Origin: Streptomyces xylophagus
GTDB taxonomy: Bacteria > Actinomycetota > Actinomycetes > Streptomycetales > Streptomycetaceae
Length of the DNA stretch: 64,000 nt
Reading direction: 5' to 3'
NCBI RefSeq assembly: GCF_000716435.1
Contig: NZ_JNWO01000003.1
Location: 434,001-498,000 of the forward strand
Shown piece after piece: positions 17,296 through 25,207 of the stretch. Below the pieces are notes generated by a model. That model ran no database searches. It was not told the origin of the DNA and saw nothing but the letters and a program-made list of their open reading frames with translations. The stretch's first letter is position 1, and every line of letters begins with the position of its first letter. Position numbers and translations under genes: made by a program.

Positions 17296-18087
17296 ATGAT
17301 CGAGACGAATGTCGCGACGAATTTAGAGGCGAGCGAGGCCGGCGGACGGCGTGTCATCGCACTCTGGAGTGCGCCACGATCGCGTTCCACCGCCTTCCTG
17401 CGAATGATGATGGAGCGCGACGACGTCGTCACACTCCATGAACCCTTCTCCCATCTCTCGGACTTCGGATCGACCGATGTGGGGGACCGCAGGATCGAGA
17501 CGGAAAAGGACTTGATCGAGGCCATACGCGATTTTTCGCCGGGGTGGCGGGTCTTTTTCAAGGACACTACGGACTTCTATTACCCCGGCGTACTCGAGGA
17601 CCAGCGCTTTCTGAAGGAGGTCCAGCACACGTTCATCATCCGGAAGCCGGCCGAGGTCATCGCCTCGCACTACGCACTCAATCCCGATGTCACGGCCGAT
17701 GAGATCGGCTTCCGGCGGCTGTATGAATTGTTCGAGGCGGTCCGCGCCGCGACCGGAACCGTTCCGGTGGTGATCGACTCCGACGGACTGCTCGACCGGC
17801 CCGCGGAAACCGTCGAGGCGTACTGCGCACGAGTCGGGCTCACCTTCCTGCCCGGCACGCTGAACTGGTCGAACGGGACACGGGAGGAGTGGCTCAAGGC
17901 GGCCGAGTGGCACAAGGACGCCGGTGAGAGCGTGGGGTTCGAGCGCGCGGCGCGTCAGTACGAGTTCACCGTGGACAATCACCCGCCGCTTGCCGAGCTC
18001 CACCGCCAACAGGTGCCGTACTACGAGGAGTTGCTCCGCCACTGCCTGCCCGTCCGCACCACGGCGGTCGGGTCACCGACGGATTGA
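17296..18087 (+). CDS. PAPS-dependent sulfotransferase
   Basis: The 263-aa protein transfers sulfate from PAPS. Residues 25-34, SAPRSRSTAF, match the 5'-phosphosulfate loop, and FIIRKPAEVIASHYAL matches the 3'-phosphate-binding strand and helix. The start is ATG 17296, preceded by GGAGGAAAA; the frame is open upstream but lacks a ribosome site. It is divergent from the carrier-protein operon, which carries cysCDN for PAPS. I infer that it sulfates a hydroxyl of the carrier-derived amino acid, as a leaving group or as a final modification. Confidence 0.82.
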   Translation: MIETNVATNLEASEAGGRRVIALWSAPRSRSTAFLRMMMERDDVVTLHEPFSHLSDFGSTDVGDRRIETEKDLIEAIRDFSPGWRVFFKDTTDFYYPGVLEDQRFLKEVQHTFIIRKPAEVIASHYALNPDVTADEIGFRRLYELFEAVRAATGTVPVVIDSDGLLDRPAETVEAYCARVGLTFLPGTLNWSNGTREEWLKAAEWHKDAGESVGFERAARQYEFTVDNHPPLAELHRQQVPYYEELLRHCLPVRTTAVGSPTD

Positions 18088-18293
18088 CCGCCCCCGGCCA
18101 TGCGCGACACTCGGCCGCCGAGGAGTTCGCCGGGTACGCGGGAGGCACGTCGGTGACCGCGAGCCCGGGACGAACAGGCGCAAGGTACGCGTAATCCACG
18201 CCCCGCTGGGAACCCGTGACGCGCGCGGACCCACCGACCTGTACCCGGTTCCCGTCCTGCCCCCGCGAGGATCCGCAAGCGGAAGGAACCGTC

Positions 18294-19337
18294 TTGTCTG
18301 CGAACCCACCGAGCCGGCCGAATCCGCCGGACTCGCCGCCCCTGTCGAACTCGCCGGACCTGTCGGCGGATTCGCCTGCCCGGACCCGCCTGAACCGGTC
18401 GCAGATGGGGGCCATCGCCGGACTGTTGGTCGTCACGGCGATCTGGGGGGCCACTTTCGTGGTCGTCAAGGACGCGACAGCACGGTTGCCCGTGTTCGAT
18501 TTCCTGATGTGGAGGTTCGGGATCGCCGCGGTGCTGATGGCCGTCCTCCGGCCGCAGGCCCTTCGGCGAATGGATCGCGGAGTCGCGGGGCGGGGAGCGG
18601 CCATCGGTCTGCTGCTGGGCCTCGCGTACATCACTCAGACCATGGGGCTCCAGACCACGTCGGCCGCCGTCTCGGGCTTCCTGACCGGCCTGTTCGTCGT
18701 GTTCACCCCCCTCCTGACGTGCCTTCTTTTCCGGACCCGGCTGCGCCCGCTGGTCTGGGTGGCGGTGGTGATCGCCGCCTCGGGCCTGGCGCTCATGACC
18801 CTGAACGGCGTCGCCTTCGGCTCGGGCGCGCTGCTCACCCTGCTGTGCGCGGTCTGCTTCGCCCTGCACATCGTGGCGCTCGGTCGCTGGTCCCCGGGCC
18901 GGGATCCCTACGCGCTGACGGTGATCCAGATGGCCACCGTCTCCGCGATGTGCTTCGTGGGGGCCCTTTTCCAGGGCCCGGGACTGCGGTCCCCCGGAGG
19001 CAGGAGCGAGTGGACGGCGGTACTCATCACCGCGGTCCTGGCGTCGGCCTTCGCCTACATGGTGCAGACCTGGGCGCAGGCGCACGTGACTCCCACCCAG
19101 GCGGCCGTGGTGCTGACCATGGAACCCGTCTTCGCCGGTATCTCCGCGGTGGTCTTCGGCGGGGAGTCCCTGACCATGTCCACCATCGCCGGCGGCGGCC
19201 TCGTCGTGGCCGCGATGTATCTGATCGAGCTCTCGGGTACCTCGTCCGGGGAGGCGACACCGGAGGAGGCGTCCGTCGGCACCGCCACAACGGTGCCCGA
19301 TGCCGAGGCACGCGGTCCCACGGCCGGCGTCCAGTGA
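18294..19337 (+). CDS. EamA/DMT-family transporter, probable product exporter
   Basis: The 347-aa protein has about ten transmembrane helices arranged as two EamA repeats (first repeat from LLVVTAIWGATFVVVKDA, second from LLCAVCFALHIVALG). The second ends in the typical TMEPVFAGISAVVFGGE. EamA proteins export amino acids and small metabolites. A TTG at 18294 is preferred because AAGGA lies 8 nt upstream; a GTG at 18216 is possible but lacks one. The Pro/Ser-rich N-terminus and acidic C-terminus are likely disordered. It probably exports the cluster's product and may give self-protection. Confidence 0.83.
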   Translation: MSANPPSRPNPPDSPPLSNSPDLSADSPARTRLNRSQMGAIAGLLVVTAIWGATFVVVKDATARLPVFDFLMWRFGIAAVLMAVLRPQALRRMDRGVAGRGAAIGLLLGLAYITQTMGLQTTSAAVSGFLTGLFVVFTPLLTCLLFRTRLRPLVWVAVVIAASGLALMTLNGVAFGSGALLTLLCAVCFALHIVALGRWSPGRDPYALTVIQMATVSAMCFVGALFQGPGLRSPGGRSEWTAVLITAVLASAFAYMVQTWAQAHVTPTQAAVVLTMEPVFAGISAVVFGGESLTMSTIAGGGLVVAAMYLIELSGTSSGEATPEEASVGTATTVPDAEARGPTAGVQ

Positions 19338-19340
19338 ACG

Positions 19341-20015
19341 TCACATGGCGGTCGGCAGCCGCATCAGCCCCGACGTGTGGGCGAACGAGACCATCTGCGC
19401 ACGATCCCGCACATTGAGTTTGTGCCGCAGTCGAAATATGTGGGTCCGAACCGTGGTGGCGGCGATGAAAAGCTTGACGGACATTTCTTTGACGGACAGG
19501 CCCTCGCCCACCAGCAGCAGTATTTCCCGCTCGCGCTGGGTGAGGGCGGTGACCTGGGGATCGGGTTCCGGTTTCTGATCGAAATCGTCATCCTTGAGCC
19601 ATTCGACGACCCGGTGAATCACATGCGGCGCGAGCATGAGCTCACCCCGCGCTGCGGCTCTGATCGAGGCGAGAAGTTGCTCCTGCCCGGCCTCCTTTTC
19701 AAGGAGGCCGTACACTCCTAACCGTAATAATTCCCTTATGGCCACATCGGTCGTATCGTTTGCGAATACGACCACCCCTGGGTTTACCTCTGTTCCATTC
19801 AGGGCCAATTCTCGGACGAAAGTGACACCGTCCATCCCTTTTAGACTCAGATCGGTTATCACGACATCGGGACAGAGTTGTCGAGCGGCTGCGAGACCTT
19901 CGACGGCGCATCCGGTCGCGGCAACACAGGCCATGTCTGCCGCCGAGACAAGAGCCGACCTGAGTCCGTCCCGCACGACGGGGACCGAGTCGCAGACCAG
20001 GACCTGAATCATCAT
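19341..20015 (-). CDS. NarL/LuxR-type response regulator, likely cluster regulator
   Basis: The 224-aa protein has a receiver-like domain with phosphoacceptor candidate Asp55 (VVITDLSLKGMDG), and a C-terminal LuxR helix-turn-helix (LTQREREILLLVGEGLSVKEM, then TTVRTHIFRLRHKL). The usual acidic pair at the start of the receiver is Cys-Asp (VLVCDS) rather than Asp-Asp, so Mg binding and phosphorylation may be altered. No histidine kinase is adjacent. The start MMIQV is preceded by GGAAGAAG. It converges on the exporter gene with only 3 nt between the stops. Confidence 0.85.
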   Translation of the reverse strand: MMIQVLVCDSVPVVRDGLRSALVSAADMACVAATGCAVEGLAAARQLCPDVVITDLSLKGMDGVTFVRELALNGTEVNPGVVVFANDTTDVAIRELLRLGVYGLLEKEAGQEQLLASIRAAARGELMLAPHVIHRVVEWLKDDDFDQKPEPDPQVTALTQREREILLLVGEGLSVKEMSVKLFIAATTVRTHIFRLRHKLNVRDRAQMVSFAHTSGLMRLPTAM

Positions 20016-20506
20016 CTTCGCTTCTTCCGCCGTCATTCGCTGCTGGGCCTCCGCGAACACGAGCGGAAGATTTAGTTCGCTGGCATAACCAGAAGGAGAT
20101 TTTTCGGGTTGCGTGAGTTCCAGAAATGCGCGACAGATATTTCTGCGAGTGTGCATCAGTGGCTCGACTGCCCATATTTTCGTGCTACACGCTCTTCAAA
20201 GTTCCGGTCAAGAGGACCCGGTGGGTCAGGTGCGGGGTCGGCAGATGCCTCATCCGAAGGGTGGGTCGCCGAGCCCTCTGTTTCATGGCCTGTGCTGCGA
20301 CACCACCTGCAGGAGCCGCATCGCCTGTCGCAGTCACAGCCCTCGACAGAGGCTGATCTTCACGGGGCGTGGTCATGTGAAGCATGGTGCGTACCTCGCA
20401 GCGCATTCCTCACTACGTAGCCGTCCTTTCCGTAGCCGTTCAGCGGCGAGCCAGTTGCCTCTCACCAGCTGCGCCGCGGTCGAAGGAGCCTGCTTCACCA
20501 GCGTTC
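20016..20506. promoter_or_regulatory. Intergenic region upstream of the LuxR gene
   Basis: No convincing gene is seen. The part next to the regulator is relatively AT-rich. On the minus strand TTGACC (20206-20211) and TAGCAC (20182-20187) are separated by 18 nt and could be the promoter of the LuxR gene. A 73-codon minus-strand frame (20185-20406) exists but has no clear ribosome site or family resemblance. Confidence 0.35.
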
Positions 20507-20911
20507 TCACATGGCAGGCCTTGAGCCGGACGTCTCGTCTGTCGGTCGCGAGTCGCACCCCCGGTCCTCCGCGTAGAGCCGCCGCAGTGCGTGCCGCAGC
20601 GCACGCTGCACCCGCCCTGGGAGCGGCTCGCCCTCCCAGGTGGCGACCAGAGCCGATGCCACCTCCGGAAGCTCGGTGTCGCACTGCCGCGAGACATCCA
20701 CCAGCAGGTTCCTGGCCGGCTCACGGCGGCACGGGACCAGGACCATCACCATGCCGCAAGCCTGGTCGACGACCGCACCGGCGGCCGGCGCGAGCCCCGG
20801 CTGATCGACCTCGGCACGCAGCGCCACGGCATCCTGTCCGGCCGGATTCCCTACCGAGGTCTCGGACTTCGGATCCCACCAGCCCCTTGGAACCGCGGTT
20901 GTGCGACGCAT
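20507..20911 (-). CDS. ANTAR-domain protein
   Basis: The 134-aa protein has a single recognisable domain. From about residue 48, VVDQACGMVMVLVPCRREPA followed by LLVDVSRQCDTELPEVASALVATW matches the ANTAR three-helix RNA-binding fold. ANTAR proteins bind paired hairpins and act as antiterminators. No sensor domain is fused, so it may act constitutively or with a partner. A GAF-ANTAR gene lies 4.3 kb away. The N-terminal 45 residues are poorly conserved. Confidence 0.7.
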   Translation of the reverse strand: MRRTTAVPRGWWDPKSETSVGNPAGQDAVALRAEVDQPGLAPAAGAVVDQACGMVMVLVPCRREPARNLLVDVSRQCDTELPEVASALVATWEGEPLPGRVQRALRHALRRLYAEDRGCDSRPTDETSGSRPAM

Positions 20912-20977
20912 GGCATCTGCCTCTCCACGATTTCGGCGCGTCCGGCTCGGCCGAAGCCGACCCGGACCCCTTGGATG

Positions 20978-21274
20978 TCAGGCAACTTCATCGGTCATCC
21001 GCGTCGTCGCGGTCCCGACGGTCCTCGCACCTCGATCGCGCCCGGTGCCGACAGCTGTCGCGACGATCCCAGCGGACCTGGCGATCCCGACGGTCCCGGC
21101 AATGCCGGTGCTCCCCGGGATCGGAACCGTCGCCACGGATCCAGCCTCCCCCCGGGACCGCGGCCGTAGCGGGTGGCGCTGAAGGACCAGCACGGCCGCG
21201 GCCAGCCACCAGAGGGGGTTGAGGAACCCGAAACCGAACAGGATCAGGGCGACGATGAGAAGCAGGACGAACAC
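20978..21274 (-). CDS. DUF6131-like small hydrophobic protein, with atypical tail
   Basis: From a GTG at 21274 with a GGGGAGG ribosome site, the first 30 residues (VFVLLLIVALILFGFGFLNP then LWWLAAAVLVL) match the two hydrophobic helices of the small protein encoded at 21976-22164. That protein then has a short Arg/Gly tail. Here the tail is a 65-residue Gly/Ala/Thr-rich repeat. Another frame of the same DNA would give an Arg/Asp-rich tail, so a frameshift is possible. The function of this family is unknown; it is probably membrane-inserted. Confidence 0.55.
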   Translation of the reverse strand: MFVLLLIVALILFGFGFLNPLWWLAAAVLVLQRHPLRPRSRGEAGSVATVPIPGSTGIAGTVGIARSAGIVATAVGTGRDRGARTVGTATTRMTDEVA

Positions 21275-21651
21275 GGCGGGCCTCCCCGGAGCGGCGCAAG
21301 GCAGCACTGCCGGGGGCTGGGGCCTGTTCGAACAGCGTAGCTCTGCCCGGAAGTTGCGGGTAGCGCCCGGGTGCCGGTCGGCCACCCGGGAACAGATGGC
21401 CACTTGACACCTGTCCCGGGAGTGCCGCGAGGACTACCGTGCTTGGTACGGCCCGAGCCCCCGGCAGCGTCGATCACCTCTCGCGCTCCCTCGTGGGCGC
21501 ACCTCGCGCATCAGTGCCGGAACCGTCCCGCCCCCACGGGCCGCTCCCCCACCCGCCGTCGCCACCGGATCCCGGCACGGCATCGATGCGCCCCAGGCGG
21601 GCACCCTTTCGCGCCCGCCGCCTCGCACGCATACCACCGCAGGCGGCACAC
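21275..21651. other. Divergent intergenic region
   Basis: No gene is supported. A TTGACA (21404-21409) is present on the plus strand but without a well-spaced -10 element. The region presumably carries divergent promoters for the hydrophobic small protein genes on each side. Confidence 0.3.
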
Positions 21652-21861
21652 ATGTACGCCCTGATCCTTCCGGCCTCGACCCCCTTCGTCCTGCTCGCCA
21701 CCGTGATGGGCCTGTCCTGGTGGGAGGACCACATCCTGCCGACGCCGGCCGAGCCTGTCGGCATTCCCGCCGAGGCTCCGTTTGTCCCAGCGGCCCCCTC
21801 CCAGCTCACAGAGCTCCTCAGCGTCGACACTCCGTTGACACGGGAGGTCGCCAGGCGTTGA
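21652..21861 (+). CDS. Small membrane protein, hypothetical
   Basis: From ATG 21652 the 69-aa product begins MYALILPASTPFVLLATVMG, one likely transmembrane helix. It continues with LSWWEDHILPTP and a Pro/Ala-rich cytoplasmic or extracellular tail. Small proteins of this type are common beside stress genes in Streptomyces, but I cannot assign a function. The frame is open further upstream, but codons before this ATG look noncoding. Confidence 0.5.
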   Translation: MYALILPASTPFVLLATVMGLSWWEDHILPTPAEPVGIPAEAPFVPAAPSQLTELLSVDTPLTREVARR

Positions 21862-21975
21862 CTGACAGCACGGCGTAGGGCTGTGCCACTCCGGATTGTC
21901 CGGCGGCATTCCACCTCCCCCGCTTCGCCCGGACCCCGCGGAATCAGGAACTTCCCGCGATCTGGAGGTCCGGCA

Positions 21976-22164
21976 ATGATCCTGTGGATTCTTCTCTTTC
22001 TGCTGATCCTGGTGGTGTTCGGATTCGGCTTCACCATGCAGACCCTTTGGTGGGTCGCCGCCGTACTCCTGATCGTCTGGATCTTCGGCTTCGCGAGGCG
22101 CGGGCGCGGCGGTGGCGGGCGAAGCCGGGGCCGTGGCCGCCGGTACGGCCGCAGTCGCGGGTAG
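21976..22164 (+). CDS. DUF6131-like small hydrophobic protein
   Basis: The 62-aa protein has two tight hydrophobic segments (MILWILLFLLILVVFGFGF and TLWWVAAVLLIVWIFGF) followed by a basic Arg/Gly tail. A ribosome site, GGAGG, precedes the ATG. It is a paralogue of the minus-strand gene at 20978-21274. The basic tail probably faces the cytoplasm near phospholipids. The function is unknown; the neighbouring CsbD gene suggests a stress-induced set. Confidence 0.7.
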   Translation: MILWILLFLLILVVFGFGFTMQTLWWVAAVLLIVWIFGFARRGRGGGGRSRGRGRRYGRSRG

Positions 22165-22256
22165 CCCAGACCAGGCCGTTCCCCCGCCCGCCGGACGAGC
22201 GGCCCCTATGGCGATCACGCGCGGGAGCCCATCCAGCGAACAAGCAGAGGACAGCC

Positions 22257-22430
22257 ATGAGCGTCAAACAGACGATCAAGCACAAGACCCAGGCGTTCAA
22301 AGGCCGGGTCACCGAACGCATCGGCCGGACCACCCGCAACAGGCGACTGCAGCGGCACGGCAGGACCGACCAGATCTCCGGAAACCTGAAGCAGTCCGGC
22401 GACAAGGCCAAGGACGCCTTCAAGCACTGA
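22257..22430 (+). CDS. CsbD-like stress protein
   Basis: The 57-aa, highly charged protein (TQAFKGRVTERIGRTTRNRR, then GNLKQSGDKAKDAFKH) has the KG-x-x-x-E-x-x-G and GN-x-KQ-x-x-x-K-x-KDA pattern of the CsbD family. These small soluble proteins are induced by general stress (sigma-B type regulons); their molecular role is not known. An AGAGGACAGCC site precedes the ATG. It lies between a DUF6131-like gene and a membrane-anchored helical protein gene, as is common in actinobacteria. Confidence 0.8.
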   Translation: MSVKQTIKHKTQAFKGRVTERIGRTTRNRRLQRHGRTDQISGNLKQSGDKAKDAFKH

Positions 22431-22565
22431 CCAGCACCGCCCCGGGCGGCGCCCGGATCACGTGGACGCCACCCGGCAGGCCAACGCGGAATCAGCTCAG
22501 GGGAATTGGCGGTGCCTGCACATGAAACCGAACACCCTACGAGCCGAGAGCCGGAGAAGGCCGCC

Positions 22566-23189
22566 ATGCTCACCATCGTGATCATCGCCGTGATCGTCAT
22601 CGCGGCGGCCGTCTTCTTCATCGTCGGACGCGGACGCATCCGGGCCGACGGCGGGCGCGGGCTCAAGCACCGCTTCGGACCCGAGTACGACCGTGCCGTC
22701 GCCGACCACGACGGCGACACCAAGGCCGCCGAGCAGGAACTCGGCGAACGCGTCAAGCGGCACGGCTCCCTCCAGGAGCAGCCGCTGTCGCCCGAGGCCC
22801 GCGCACAGTACGTAGCTCAATGGGCCGACATCCAGGAACAGTTCGTCGACTCGCCCCAGAAGGCCGTCACCGCGGCCGACGCACTCCTCGCAGATCTGGC
22901 GAGGGACCGCGGCTTCCCCGACGGCCAACAGTTCGACGACCAGCTCGCCGCCCTCTCCGTCCACCACGCCGCCCACGTCCACGGCTACCGCAACGTGCAC
23001 ACGGCGGCACACGGCCAGGGCGACACCGAGGAAATGCGGGAGGCCATGCTCGATGCCCGGAGCCTTTTCGAGACGCTGGTCGCCGAACAGGCAGGAGACG
23101 GCGACCGGCGCCTCCCGCCGTCTCCCGACGGCAACGGCCACTGGCCGTTGGCACTGAACCGACGCCCCACGAAGGGAAGCAGCACCTGA
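22566..23189 (+). CDS. Membrane-anchored helical protein, uncharacterised
   Basis: The 207-aa protein starts with a strongly hydrophobic helix (MLTIVIIAVIVIAAAVFFIV) and then a soluble, acidic, alpha-helical region. The motif QWADIQEQFVDSPQKAVTAA recurs in diverged form in the next gene (QQALNTFVDDPRQAVEEADA), so the two share a domain. An upstream start at 22506 is in frame, but the anchor is better placed from ATG 22566. The stop overlaps the next start (TGATG). Such proteins are frequent beside CsbD genes; their role is unknown. Confidence 0.7.
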   Translation: MLTIVIIAVIVIAAAVFFIVGRGRIRADGGRGLKHRFGPEYDRAVADHDGDTKAAEQELGERVKRHGSLQEQPLSPEARAQYVAQWADIQEQFVDSPQKAVTAADALLADLARDRGFPDGQQFDDQLAALSVHHAAHVHGYRNVHTAAHGQGDTEEMREAMLDARSLFETLVAEQAGDGDRRLPPSPDGNGHWPLALNRRPTKGSST

Positions 23190-23638
23190 TGTCGCACAGC
23201 GCCGAACACGCACGGCAACCCCAACCCGGGGCCCCGGATCCCGCGACGAGGCGCGCTCCGCAGACACTCCACACCCAATCCGGTCATGCCTCGCGCGAGC
23301 CCGGCACCAGCACCAGCACCAGCACCGACAGTCCCGGTCGTAAACCCGCCCCGGAGCTTGTCCCACCGGGCGACCGGGACAAGCTCCCCCTGCGTCTCCA
23401 GCAGGCCTTGAACACCTTCGTCGACGACCCTCGCCAGGCGGTAGAAGAAGCCGACGCCGTCTTCGACGAGGTCGTCACCCAGTTCACCGACAGCCTCGCA
23501 GAACGGCGCCGCGTCCTGCGCGCAGGCTGGCAGGACCAGGACACGGACCCGCAGACCGAGGAACTACGGCTCACGCTCCGGCAGTACCGGGAGATCACCG
23601 AACGACTGCTGCACATGCCGGCACCAACCGGCCACTAA
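23189..23638 (+). CDS. Soluble paralogue of the upstream helical protein
   Basis: The 149-aa protein has a disordered N-terminus with a short Ser-Thr repeat (GTSTSTSTDS). It is followed by a helical domain with NTFVDDPRQAVEEADAVFDE, RVLRAGWQDQ and LRQYREITERLL. This is the same domain as in the preceding membrane-anchored protein, but without the membrane helix. The ATG overlaps the upstream stop, so the two are cotranslated and may interact. A strong hairpin follows the stop. Confidence 0.65.
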   Translation: MSHSAEHARQPQPGAPDPATRRAPQTLHTQSGHASREPGTSTSTSTDSPGRKPAPELVPPGDRDKLPLRLQQALNTFVDDPRQAVEEADAVFDEVVTQFTDSLAERRRVLRAGWQDQDTDPQTEELRLTLRQYREITERLLHMPAPTGH

Positions 23639-23657
23639 CACTGCCCTCCCCGCAGAA

Positions 23658-23719
23658 AACACAGCCGCCGCAGGAGAACGGTGCGCACACCGCACCGGCC
23701 GGACTGCGGCGGCTGTGTT
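23658..23719 (+). terminator. Strong intrinsic hairpin after the CsbD operon
   Basis: The arms aacacagccgccgcag (23658-23673) and ctgcggcggctgtgtt (23704-23719) pair perfectly over 16 bp. The loop contains a second stem (ggtgcg/cgcacc). It lies 20 nt after the stop at 23638 and ends in a T-rich step, as expected of a rho-independent terminator. Confidence 0.85.
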
Positions 23720-24128
23720 CTGGAATCAGGGGCATCCGAGCGGTCACCCGCATCGCTGTCGTGGGTAAGGAGCCCGCTCAGGTCGGCCGGGAAGGACCGT
23801 GCCCCCTGTCGAGGGCGGAAGGCCATCGGAGCCGTCCAATCAGCGCTGTGTAAACATCGTGGTACCCCTCTCCGGGGCCAACCACGCAACGGGCCCGAGG
23901 AATATGCTGGGTACGGACGTCCCAGACCCCGGCGGGCCACTGCTGCTTGGCGCACGTGCCTGTGGAGAGCGGATCAATCGTCCCCTCGCCGCACGCATCC
24001 CCGAGGAAACCGGCTGGGTCCCACGCTCCCGCAATGTCGGCTGCCGGACCGGTCGTTCACCTGCCCGCACGACAGTTAAGACCGTACCGGGAGCCCGGCA
24101 CGGTCTCGTGAACCGAGGCACCCCGCCC
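23720..24128. other. Intergenic region before the STAS operon
   Basis: The stretch contains a plus-strand frame continuous with the STAS gene, but its codons look random and no conserved residues are seen. It probably contains the promoter for the STAS-GNAT-GAF operon. I found no clear -35/-10 pair. Confidence 0.3.
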
Positions 24129-24554
24129 ATGGGCATCCCACCCGTCCTGCACGTCCACCGGCACGACACCGACAACCGGACGCTGATCACCCTGACCGGC
24201 GAGATCGACCTCACCTCGGCGCCCCTGGTGCACGCGTCACTGGAGCGGTGCCTGCACGACGGCATCCGCGCCATCGACGTCGATGTCACCACCGTGACCT
24301 TCCGCGACTCCATGGGCCTCAACGCCTTCCTCTACGCCCTGCTGCACACGGTCGCGGCCGGCGGATCCCTGCAACTGCACCACCCCGGCCCGGCGTTGGA
24401 ACGCCTCGTCGCCCTCACCGGCTCCGGCTTCCTCTTCCGCACCCTCCCGGATGCCCTCGCCGGCACCCGGCCACCCCCGCAGCTCTCCCCCTCGCATGCG
24501 GCCTCGTATCAGCTCCTTCCGGGCCTGCCCACTCTCCCGGGCCGTGTGCTGTGA
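24129..24554 (+). CDS. STAS-domain anti-sigma factor antagonist
   Basis: The 141-aa protein has a STAS fold: LITLTGEIDLTSAPLVHASL, then AIDVDVTTVTFRDSMGLNAF with the conserved Asp-Ser (DS) that anti-sigma kinases phosphorylate. Such proteins release sigma factors by binding the anti-sigma partner. The C-terminal 35 residues are Pro/Ser-rich and likely disordered. The stop overlaps the next gene's GTG. Together with the GAF-ANTAR gene this suggests a stress-response signalling operon. No cognate anti-sigma kinase is in the window. Confidence 0.85.
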   Translation: MGIPPVLHVHRHDTDNRTLITLTGEIDLTSAPLVHASLERCLHDGIRAIDVDVTTVTFRDSMGLNAFLYALLHTVAAGGSLQLHHPGPALERLVALTGSGFLFRTLPDALAGTRPPPQLSPSHAASYQLLPGLPTLPGRVL

Positions 24555-25207
24555 CGGCCCCGCCCAAGTCGGCCCGACCGGGCGGCCGTTCAGGCCACCG
24601 GCCGCTCGCCGCGCGCACGACGCCTTTGCACCTGCGCCGGCTCAACCGCTGGCAGACCGAGGGCCTGCGCGAGGACATGGCGGACCTGTACGCGGAGTCC
24701 TGCGCCACCACGCCCAGCTGGGAGCACCACGGCCGCAAGGACTTCCTGCGCCGCCTCACCCGCGACACCTGGCGACCGGGGTTCACCACCCTGACCGCGC
24801 AGGCACCCGCCCTGATCGGCTACGCATCCGGATTCCCCATAGCGCGCGACGGCTCCTGGTGGAGCGGATTCCGCGGACCACTCCCGGAAGACGTCGAGCA
24901 ACTCACCGCGTCCGGACGGGTCTTCGCCATCAGCGAGATCGTAATCCGCCCCTCCGAGCGCAATCACGGCCTGGCCGACCGTCTCCAGGAACTGCTGCTC
25001 GCCGACCACCCGGCACATCTCGCCACCACCCTGGTGGACCGCACCCACCGCGCGGCCTGCGCCGGATTCCGGTCACGAGGATGGCACGACATCGGCCTGC
25101 TCTACCGGCAACCGGGCCCAACCGTGCTGCGGGCACTGGTCCTTCCCCTCAGCGAGCGGACGACGGAGAACCCAAGTGACCTCGCACACCGTGCACGAAT
25201 CCAGTAA
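24551..25207 (+). CDS. GNAT-like acetyltransferase domain protein
   Basis: The 218-aa protein starts at GTG 24551, overlapping the STAS stop (GTGA). After a basic, disordered N-terminus, residues about 95-160 have GNAT character. ALIGYASGF corresponds to beta-4, and ISEIVIRPSERNHGLADRLQ corresponds to the acetyl-CoA loop (Arg-x-x-Gly-x-Ala in place of the usual Gly-x-Gly). The acceptor is unknown. It overlaps the following GAF-ANTAR gene by 32 nt, so the three genes form one operon. Confidence 0.65.
   Translation: MTAPPKSARPGGRSGHRPLAARTTPLHLRRLNRWQTEGLREDMADLYAESCATTPSWEHHGRKDFLRRLTRDTWRPGFTTLTAQAPALIGYASGFPIARDGSWWSGFRGPLPEDVEQLTASGRVFAISEIVIRPSERNHGLADRLQELLLADHPAHLATTLVDRTHRAACAGFRSRGWHDIGLLYRQPGPTVLRALVLPLSERTTENPSDLAHRARIQ

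Noticed and set aside
20185..20406. 73-aa minus-strand ORF upstream of the LuxR gene
   Set aside because: There is no clear ribosome site, no recognisable domain and unremarkable codon use.
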